Assembly (NCBI RefSeq): GCF_000003605.2
Contig: NW_003135422.1
Location: 1 to 17,929, forward strand
Source of the DNA: Saccoglossus kowalevskii
Taxonomy: Eukaryota; Hemichordata; Enteropneusta; Harrimaniidae
Direction of reading: 5' to 3'
DNA length: 17,929 bases
Position numbers and translations under genes: made by a program. The notes beneath the pieces are model-generated. The model ran no database searches, was not told the origin of the DNA, and saw nothing but the letters and a program-made list of their open reading frames with translations. Positions 11,268 to 17,929 of this stretch are shown in pieces. The stretch's first letter is position 1; each line of letters begins with the position of its first letter.

Positions 11268-11547
11268 TGCATTGGGATGGCATGTGTAGGTGCATTGGGG
11301 TGACATGTGTAGGTGCATTGGGGTGACATGTGTGGGTGCATTGGGGTGACATGTGTGGGTGCATTGGGGTGACATATGTATGTGCATTGGGGTGACATGT
11401 GTGGATGCATTGGAATGACATGTGTGTGCGCATTGGCATGACATGTGTGGGTGCATTGGCATGACATATGTGAGTGCATTGGCATGACATGTGTGAGTGC
11501 ATTGGGATGACATGTGTAGGTGCATGGGGGTGACATGTGTAGGTGCA

Positions 11548-11740
11548 TTAGGGTTACATGTGTGGGTGCATTGGGATGACATGTGTAGGTGCATTGGGAT
11601 GACATGTGTAGGTGCATTGGGGTGACATGTGTAGGTGCATTAGGGTTACATGTGTGGGTGCATTGGGATGACATGTGTAGGTGCATTGGGATGACATGTG
11701 TAGGTGCATTGGGGTGACATGTGTAGGTGCATTGGGGTGA
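11548..11740 (+). repeat. 92-bp (4-unit) tandem duplication
   Basis: TTAGGGTTA units at 11548 and 11640 are four units apart. Each is followed by GGGTGCATTGGG, GTAGG, and GTAGG with ATTGGGG. It is a whole number of units, like every other duplication found here. Confidence 0.75.
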
Positions 11741-12544
11741 CATGTGTCGGTGCATTGGGGTGACATGTGTGAGTGCATTGGGATGACATGTGTGGGTGCA
11801 TTGGGATGACATGTGTGGGTGCCTTGGGATGACATGTGTGGGTGCCTCGGGATGACATGTGTGGGTGCATTGGGATGACATGTGGGGGTGCATTGGGATG
11901 ACATGTGAGGGTGCCTTGGGATGACATGTGTGGGTGCATTTGGATGACATGTGTGTGTGCATTGGGATGACATGTGTGAGTACATTGGGATGACATGTGT
12001 AGGTGCATTGGGGTGACATGTGTAGGTGCATTGGGGTGACATGTGTGGATGCATTGGGATGACGTATGTGTGTGCATTGGCATGATATATGTGGGTGCAT
12101 TGGCATGACATATGTGAGTGCATTGGGATGACATGTGTGAGTGCATTGGGATGGCATGTGTAGGTGCATTGGGGTGACATGTGTAGGTGCATTGGGGTGA
12201 CATGTGTGGGTGCATTGGGATGACATGTGTGGGTGCATTGGGGTGACATATGTATGTGCCTTGGGGTGACATGTGTGGATGCATTGGAATGACATGTGTG
12301 TGCGCATTGGCATGACATGTGTGGGTGCATTGGGCTGACATGTGTGGGTGCCTTGGGATGACATGTGTGGGTGCATTGGGATGACATATGTGAGAGCATA
12401 GGGATGACATGTGTGGGTGCATTGGCATGACATGTGTAGGTGCATTTGGATGGCATGTATGGGTGCATTGGGGTTACATGTGTAGGTGCATTGGGATGAC
12501 ATGTGTGGGTGCATCGGGGTGACATGCGTGGGTGCATTGGGATG

Positions 12545-12696
12545 ACATCTGTAGGTGCATTGGGATGACATGTGTGGGTGCATTGGGATGACATGTGTAT
12601 TGGGGTGACATGTATATGTGCATTGGCGTGACATGTGTGGGTGTCTTAGGATGACTTGTATATGTGCATGTGTATGTGCATTGGGATGAAATGTGT
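12545..12696 (+). repeat. Junction cassette copy 4
   Basis: It lies exactly 5797 bases from copy 3 and shares its flanking variants (ACATGCGTGGG, GGGGTTACATG). Both truncated units are intact. Confidence 0.85.
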
Positions 12697-13989
12697 AGGT
12701 GCATTGGGGTGACATGTGTGGGTACATTGAAATGACATGTCTAGGCGCATTAGGATGACATGTGTGGGTGCATTGGGGTGACATGTGTGGGTGCATTGGG
12801 GTGACATATGTATGTGCATTGGGGTGACATGTGTAGGTGCATGGGATGACATGTGTGGGTGCATTGGGATGATATGTGTAGGTGCATTGGGATGACATGT
12901 GTGGGTGCATTTTGGTGATATGTGTTGGTGCATTGGGATGAAATGTGTAGGTGCGTTGGGATGATATGTGTGGGTGCATTGAGATGACATGTGTATGTGT
13001 ATTGGGGTGACATGTGTAGGTGCATTGGGATGACATGTGTGGATGCATTGGGGTGACATATGTATGTGCATTGGGGTGACATGTGTGGATGCATTGGAAT
13101 GACATGTGTGTGCGCATTGGCATGACATGTGTGGGTGCATTGGCGTGACATATGTGAGTGCATTGACATGACATGTGTGAGTGCATTGGGATGACATGTG
13201 TGGGTGCATTGGGGTGACATGTGTAGGTGCATTAGGGTTACATGTGTGGGTGCATTGGGATGACATGTGTAGGTGCATTGGGATGACATGTGTAGGTGCA
13301 TTATGGTGACATGTGTCGGTGCATTGGGTGACATGTGTGAGTGCATTGGGATGACATGTGTGGGTGCCTTGGGATGACATGTGTGGGTGCCTTGGGATGA
13401 CATGTGTGGGTGCCTCGGGATGACATGTGTGGGTGCATTGGGATGACATGTGGGGGTGCATTGGGATGACATGTGAGGGTGCCTTGGGATGACATGTGTG
13501 GGTGCATTTGGATGACATGTGTGTGTGCATTGGGATGACATGTGTGAGTGCATTGGGATGACATGTGTAGATGCATTGGGGTGACATGTGTAGGTGCATT
13601 GGGGTGACATGTGTGGATGCATTGGGATGACGTATGTGTGTGCATTGGCATGACATATGTGGGTGCATTGGCATGACATATGTGAGTGCATTGGGATGAC
13701 ATGTGTGAGTGCATTGGGATGGCATGTGTAGGTGCATTGGGGTGACATGTGTAGGTGCATTGGGGTGACATGTGTGGGTGCATTGGGGTGACATGTGTGG
13801 GTGCATTGGGGTGACATATGTATGTGATTTGGGGTGACATGTGTGGATGCATTGGAATGACATGTGTGTGCGCATTGGCATGACATGTGTGGGTGCATTG
13901 GCATGACATATGTGAGTGCATTGGCATGACATGTGTGAGTGCATTGGGATGACATGTGTAGGTGCATTGGGGTGACATGTGTAGGTGCA

Positions 13990-14272
13990 TTAGGGTTACA
14001 TGTGTGGGTGCATTGGGATGACATGTGTAGGTGCATTGGGATGACATGTGTAGGTGCATTGGGGTGACATGTGTCGGTGCATTGGGGTGACATGTGTGAG
14101 TGCATTGGTATGACATGTGTAGGTGCATTGGGGTGACATGTGTAGGTGCATTAGGGTTACATGTGTGGGTGCATTGGGATGACATGTGTAGGTGCATTGG
14201 GATGACATGTGTAGGTGCATTGGGGTGACATGTGTCGGTGCATTGGGGTGACATGTGTGAGTGCATTGTGAT
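13990..14272 (+). repeat. 161-bp tandem duplication, copy in segment 5
   Basis: TTAGGGTTA units at 13990 and 14151 are 161 bases apart, with GCATTGGTATG between them. They are the counterpart of 9801/9962 at offset 4189. Confidence 0.78.
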
Positions 14273-14895
14273 GACATGTGTGGGTGCCTTGGGATGACAT
14301 GTGTGGGTGCCTTGGGATGACATGTGTGGGTGCCTCGGGATGATATGTGTGGGTGCATTGGGATGACATGTGTCGTGCCTCGGGATGACATGTGTGGGTG
14401 CATTGGGATGACATGTGTGGGTGCATTTGGATGACATGTGTGTGTGCATTGGGATGACATGTGTGAGTACATTGGGATGACATGTGTAGGTGCATTGGGG
14501 TGACATGTGTAGGTGCATTGGGGTGACATGTGTGGATGCATTGGGATGACGTATGTGTGTGCATTGGGGTGACATGTGTGGGTGCATTGGGGTGACATAT
14601 GTATGTGCATTGGGGTGACATGTGTGGATGCATTGGAATGACATGTGTGTGCGCATTGGCATGACATGTGTGGGTGCATTGGCATGACATATGTGTGTGC
14701 ATTGGGATGACATGTGTGAGTGCATTTGGATGACATGTGTAGGTGCATTGGGGTGACATGTGTAGGTGCATTGGGGTGACATGTGTGGATGCATTGGGAT
14801 GACGTATGTGTGTGCATTGGCATGACATATGTGGGTGCATTGGCATGACATATGTGAGTGCATTGGGATGACATGTGTGAGTGCATTGGGATGAC

Positions 14896-15400
14896 ATGTT
14901 TAGGTGCATTGGGGTGACATGTGTAGGTGCATTAGGGTTACATGTGTGGGTGCATTGAGATGACATGTGTAGGTACATTTGGGATGACATGTGTAGGTGC
15001 ATTGGGGTGACATGTGTCGGTGCATTGGGGTGACATGTGTGAGTGCATTGGGATGTCATGTGTGGGTGCCTTGGGATGACATGTGTGGGTGCCTTGGGAT
15101 GACATGTGTGGGTGCCTCGGGATGACATGTGTGGGTGCATTGGGATGACATGTGGGGGTGCATTGGGATGACATGTGAGGGTGCCTTGGGATGACATGTG
15201 TGGGTGCATTTGGATGACATGTGTGTGTGCATTGGGATGACATGTGTGAGTGCATTGGGATGACATGTGTATGTGCATTGGGGTGACATGTGTAGGTGCA
15301 TTGGGGTGACATGTGTGGATACATTGGGATGACGTATGTGTGTGCATTGGCATGACATATGTGGGTGCATTGGCATGACATATGTGAGTGCATTGGGATG
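14896..15400 (+). repeat. Fourth ATGTTTAGG-headed cassette
   Basis: It opens with ATGTTTAGG and TTAGGGTTA (14932), followed by GCATTGAGATG, like those at 5578, 6107 and 10755. It carries an extra T (ACATTTGGG, near 14978), a GATGTCATG unit near 15054 and GGATACATT near 15317. It leads into the junction cassette at 15493. Confidence 0.75.
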
Positions 15401-15492
15401 GCATGTGTAGGTGCATTGGGGTGACATGTGTAGGTGCATTGGGGTGACATGTGTGGGTGCATCGGGGTGACATGTGTGGGTGCATTGGGATG

Positions 15493-15645
15493 ACATCTGT
15501 AGGTGCATTGGGATGACATGTGTGGGTGCATTGGGATGACATGTGTATTGGAAGTGACATGTAAATGTGCATTGGCGTGACATGTGTGGGTGTCTTAGGA
15601 TGACTTGTATATGTGCATGTGTATGTGCATTGGGATGAAATGTGT
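15493..15645 (+). repeat. Junction cassette copy 5 (one base longer)
   Basis: The order is the same as in the other copies, but the 17-base unit reads ATTGGAAGTGAC instead of ATTGGGGTGAC, which adds one base. The following GTAAATG replaces GTATATG. Upstream, it lacks the GGATGGCATGTATGGG module that precedes the other four cassettes. Confidence 0.83.
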
Positions 15646-17929
15646 AGGTGCATTGGGGTGACATGTGTGGGTACATTGAAATGACATGTCTAGGCGCATT
15701 AGGATGACATGTGTGGGTGCATTGGGATGACATGTGTATGTGTATTGGGGTGACATGTGTGGGTGCATTGGGATGACACGTGTAGGTGCATGGGATGACA
15801 TGTGTGGGTGCATTGGGATGATATGTGTAGGTGCATTGGGATGACATGTGTGGGTGCATTGGGGTGACATGTGTGGGTGCATTGGGATGACATGTGTAGG
15901 TGCGTTGGGATGACATGTGTGGGTGCATTGAGATGACATGTGTATGTGTATTGGGGTGACATGTGTGGGTGCATTGGGGTGACATGTTTGGGTGCATTGG
16001 GGAAACATATGTATGTGCATTGGGGTGACATGTGTGGATGCATTGGGATGACATGTGTGTGCGCATTGGCATGACATGTGTGGGTGCATTGGCATGACAT
16101 ATGTGAGTGCATTGGCATGACATGTGTGAGTGCATTGGGATGACATGTGTAGGTGCATTGGGGTGACATGGGTAGGTGCATTAGGGTTACATGTGTGGGT
16201 GCATTGGGATGACATGTGTAGGTGCATTGGGATGACATGTGTAGGTGCATTGGGGTGACATGTGTCGGTGCATTGGGGTGACATGTGTGAGTGCATTGGG
16301 ATGACATGTGTGGGTGCCTTGGGATGACATGTGTGGGTGCCTTGGGATGACATGTGTGGGTGCCTCGGGATGACATGTGTGGGTGCATTGGGATGACATG
16401 TGGGGGTGCATTGGGATGAAATGTGAGGGTGCCTTGGGATGACATGTGTGGGTGCATTTGGATGACATGTGTGTGTGCATTGGGATGACATGTGTGAGTG
16501 CATTGGGATGACTTGTGTGGGTGCATTGGGGTGACATGTGTGGGTGCATTGGGGTGACATGTGTGGATGCATTGGAGTGACATGTGTGGATGCATTGGCA
16601 TGACATGTGTGGGTGCATTGGCATGACATGTGTGGGTGCATTGGCATGACATATGTGAGTGCATTGGCATGATATGTGTGAGTGCATTGGGATGACATGT
16701 GTAGGTGCATTGGGGTGACATGTGTAGGTGCATTAGGGTTACATGTGTGGGTGCATTGGGGATGACATGTGTAGGTGCATTGGGATGACATGTGTTGGTG
16801 CATTGGGGTGGCATGTGTCGGTGCATTGGGGTGACATGTGTGAGTGCATTTGGGATGACATGTGTGGGTGCCTTGGGATGACATGTGTGGGTGCCTTGGG
16901 ATGACATGTGTGGGTGCCTCGGGATGACATGTGTGGGTGCATTGGGATGACATGTGGGGGTGCGTTGGGATGACATGTGAGGGTGCCTTGTGATGACATG
17001 TGTGGGTGCCTTGGGATGACATGTGTGGGTGCCTTGGGATGACATGTGTGGGTGCCTCGGGATGACATGTGTGGGTGCATTGGGATGACATGTGGGGGTG
17101 CATTGGGATGACATGTGAGGGTGCCTTGGGATGACATGTGTGGGTGCATTTGGATGACATGTGTGTGTGCATCGGGATGACATGTGTGAGTGCATTGGGA
17201 TGACATGTGTAGGTGCATTGGGGTGACATGTGTAGGTGCATTAGGGTGACATGTGTGGATGCATTGGGATGACGTATGTGTGTGCATTGGCATGACATAT
17301 GTGGGTGCATTGGCATGACATATGTGAGTGCATTGGGATGACATGTGTGAGTGCATTGGGATGGTATGTGTAGGTGCATTGGGGTGACATGTGTAGGTGC
17401 ATTGGGGTGACTTGTGTGGGTGCATTGGGGTGACATGTGTGGGTGCATTGGGGTGACATATGTATGTGATTTGGGGTGACATGTGTGGATGCATTGGAAT
17501 GACATGTGTGTGCGCATTGGCATGACATGTGTGGGTGCATTGGCATGACATATGTGAGTGCATTGGCATGACATGTGTGAGTGCATTGGGATGACATGTG
17601 TAGGTGCATTGGGGTGACATGTGTCGGTGCATTGGGGTGACATGTGTGAGTGCATTGGAATGACATGTGTGGGTGCCTTGGGATGACATGTGTGGGTGCC
17701 TTGGGATGACATGTGTGGGTGCCTCGGGATGACATGTGTGGGTGCATTGGGATGACATGTGTGGATGCATTGGAATGACATGTGTGTGCGCATTGGCATG
17801 ACATGTGTGGGTGCATTGGCATGACATATGTGAGTGCATTGGCATGATATGTGTGAGTGCATTGGGATGACATGTGTAGGTGCATTCTGGTGACATGTGT
17901 AGGTGCATTAGGGTTACATGTGTGGGTGC
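15618..17929 (+). repeat. Higher-order repeat segment 6, alpha subfamily (right end cut)
   Basis: Its first ~770 bases match the window start at offset 15617, exactly 679 units. The CACGTG unit is at 15777, and both segments share ATGTTTGGG, GGGGAAACATATG and GACATGGGTA. Later it contains a 138-base tandem duplication (about 16865-17140) and a GTATGTGATTT unit near 17463 otherwise seen in the beta copies. The window ends inside a unit just after a TTAGGGTTA variant at 17908. Confidence 0.77.
16865..17140 (+). repeat. 138-bp (6-unit) tandem duplication
   Basis: A six-unit run appears twice in succession: CCTTGGG, CCTTGGG, CCTCGGG, CATTGGG, a GTGGGGG-type unit and GAGGGTGCCTTG. The CCTCGGG units at about 16917 and 17055 are 138 bases apart. 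The first copy has private substitutions (GCGTTGGG near 16963 and CCTTGTGATG near 16987). This duplication is seen only here. Confidence 0.8.

Larger units (their letters stand above)
6872..12668 (+). repeat. Higher-order repeat segment 4, beta subfamily, expanded (5797 bp)
   Basis: This is the longest interval between junction cassettes, about two to three times the others. It starts as a beta copy: CATTTTGG at 7111, GCATTATGG at 7501 and the variant GTATGTGATT at 8023. It then contains a second complete pass of the same 1608-base block. From about 10290 it continues with cassettes resembling those of segment 3; 6105-6620 corresponds to 10752-11267 at offset 4647. It closes with the GAGAGCATAGGG module (12392) and a junction. 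The excess length is explained partly by the internal tandem duplication. Confidence 0.75.
10757..13186 (-). other. Longest repeat-derived open frame (809 codons), not annotated as a gene
   Basis: The frame encodes a periodic peptide of 23 residues, MHPHMSSQCTHTC then HPNAPTHVIP with variants, repeated about 35 times. It begins at an ATG that occurs in every unit and ends at the TTA of an ATGTTTAGG unit. The same peptide is readable in all three minus frames, so there is no frame preference. I see no signal peptide, non-repeat domain, splice structure or promoter. It is Cys/His-rich, but this follows from ACATGTC and ATGCACC in the DNA unit. A translated product cannot be excluded, but nothing in the sequence favours one. 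Confidence 0.6.
12419..14475 (+). repeat. Dispersed ~2.06-kb duplicate, right copy (partner 6622-8678)
   Basis: It is collinear with 6622-8678 at -5797, but contains the 1608-base block only once and continues GATGACATGTGTAGG at its right edge. The GCATTGGTATG variant at 14103 matches copy B of the left duplication (9914), not copy A, at offset 4189 (5797 minus 1608). The right copy therefore shares history with both left copies. Confidence 0.83.
12669..15617 (+). repeat. Higher-order repeat segment 5, beta subfamily
   Basis: It is collinear with segment 4 at offset 5797 from its start to about 14475. CATTTTGG lies at 12908, GCATTATGG at 13298, GTATGTGATT at 13820 and the shortened GTGTCGTGCC unit at about 14370. 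The 1608-base block occurs once here. After 14475 it runs on with GATGACATGTGTAGG units, then a GTTTAGG-plus-TTAGGGTTA cassette (about 14896-15400). It ends at a junction carrying one extra base (GGAAGTGAC for GGGGTGAC near 15550). Confidence 0.77.
863..17916 (+). repeat. TTAGGGTTA variant units (23 exact copies)
   Basis: The exact 9-mer occurs at 863, 1392, 2846, 3630, 3791, 5613, 6142, 7435, 8193, 8354, 9043, 9801, 9962, 10789, 11548, 11640, 13232, 13990, 14151, 14932, 16181, 16733 and 17908. It differs from the common ATTGGGGTGAC unit by two substitutions. Near relatives are TTAAGGTTA (near 565), GGGGGTTA (near 4483) and GGGGTTA (near 6671 and 12470). It places TTA triplets that close open frames on the minus strand. 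Although it matches 1.5 vertebrate telomere repeats, it is always a single unit in 23-base register. Confidence 0.9.
1..17929 (+). repeat. 23-bp minisatellite/satellite tandem array filling the window
   Basis: Every part of the window is built from a 23-base unit, GGGTGCATTGGG followed directly by ATGACATGTGT, about 780 times. The spacing of successive GCATT motifs is 23 almost everywhere; the first ones fall at positions 11, 34, 57, 80 and 103. Variants sit at fixed unit positions: ATTGGGG for ATTGGGA, GCCTTGGG or GCCTCGGG for GCATTGGG, GTAGG or GTGAG for GTGGG, GGCATGAC for GGGATGAC, and CATATG for CATGTG. The plus strand of the consensus has 10 G, 7 T, 4 A and 2 C. Such strand asymmetry is typical of eukaryotic minisatellites. 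Both window edges cut a unit, so neither end of the array is seen. No non-repeat insertion was found on either strand. Array function, if any, cannot be told from the sequence. Confidence 0.98.

Noticed and set aside
10757-13186. Minus-strand open frames of 200-809 codons as real proteins, with Cys/His motifs resembling zinc or heme binding (CTHTCH)
   Set aside because: The frames overlap each other in all three phases and encode only the repeat. They start and stop wherever a variant unit places a TTA or CTA, and show no frame preference. CTHTCH has three residues between the cysteines rather than the usual two of CxxCH, and is forced by the DNA unit.
863-17916. Interstitial telomeric repeat tract
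   Set aside because: TTAGGGTTA is always a single occurrence inside a 23-base unit and never extends into tandem TTAGGG. Two substitutions from the common ATTGGGGTGAC unit explain it.
1-17929. CRISPR array, because of a short regular repeat
   Set aside because: There are no unique spacers. Units abut directly and are all variants of one 23-mer. No cas genes are present.
1-17929. CCAAT boxes on the minus strand every 23 bases, and ACATGT, CATATG or CACGTG palindromes as regulatory sites
   Set aside because: They are built into the repeat. The CCAAT flanks (CCCAATGCA) do not fit the purine-rich 5' context preferred by NF-Y, and no promoter or gene is nearby. Six-base palindromes carry too little information.
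1-17929. Hidden transposon, tRNA, rRNA or unique gene insert
   Set aside because: Reading through the whole window, every stretch is recognisable as a 23-base unit or a truncated unit. I found no stretch of non-repeat sequence longer than part of a unit.
1-17929. Canonical G-quadruplex motif
   Set aside because: GGG runs are separated by loops of about 6 and 11 bases in turn, so four runs with loops of seven or fewer do not occur in the consensus.

Overview
The whole 17.9 kb window is one uninterrupted tandem array of a 23-base repeat (about 780 units). It starts and ends inside a unit, so the array continues beyond both edges. The plus-strand consensus is GGGTGCATTGGG followed directly by ATGACATGTGT. 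The unit has about 10 G and 2 C on this strand, so the array is strongly G-rich on one strand at roughly 52% GC. I see no unique sequence, protein-coding gene, RNA gene, transposon, CRISPR array or promoter. A long minisatellite/satellite with nested higher-order repeats points to a eukaryotic nuclear genome, plausibly a vertebrate one, but nothing here fixes the species.

Layout. Single-base variants of the unit recur in the same order and define a higher-order repeat. Five copies of a distinctive ~152-base junction cassette (from about 2159, 4881, 6748, 12545 and 15493), plus its tail at position 1, divide the array into segments starting at 1, 2283, 5005, 6872, 12669 and 15618. These fall into two subfamilies. 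Alpha (1, 5005, 15618) carries a CACGTG unit. Beta (2283, 6872, 12669) carries CATTTTGG and CATTATGG units. Within segments, a cassette of about 23 units recurs, usually headed by a unit containing TTAGGGTTA (23 exact copies).

History visible in the array. A 1608-base block (70 units less two single-base deletions) is tandemly duplicated at about 7066-8673 and 8674-10281. A block of about 2.06 kb at 6622-8678 reappears at 12419-14475 at a constant offset of 5797. Smaller tandem duplications of 529, 161, 138 and 92 bases (23, 7, 6 and 4 units) are also present. All are whole unit multiples, as expected from unequal exchange or gene conversion between repeats in register.

Minus-strand open frames reach 809 codons, but they are a by-product of the repeat. 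The consensus has no stop codon on that strand, and because 23 is not a multiple of 3, all three frames read the same 23-residue periodic peptide. Plus-strand frames are closed by a TGA in nearly every unit. I therefore annotate no CDS.
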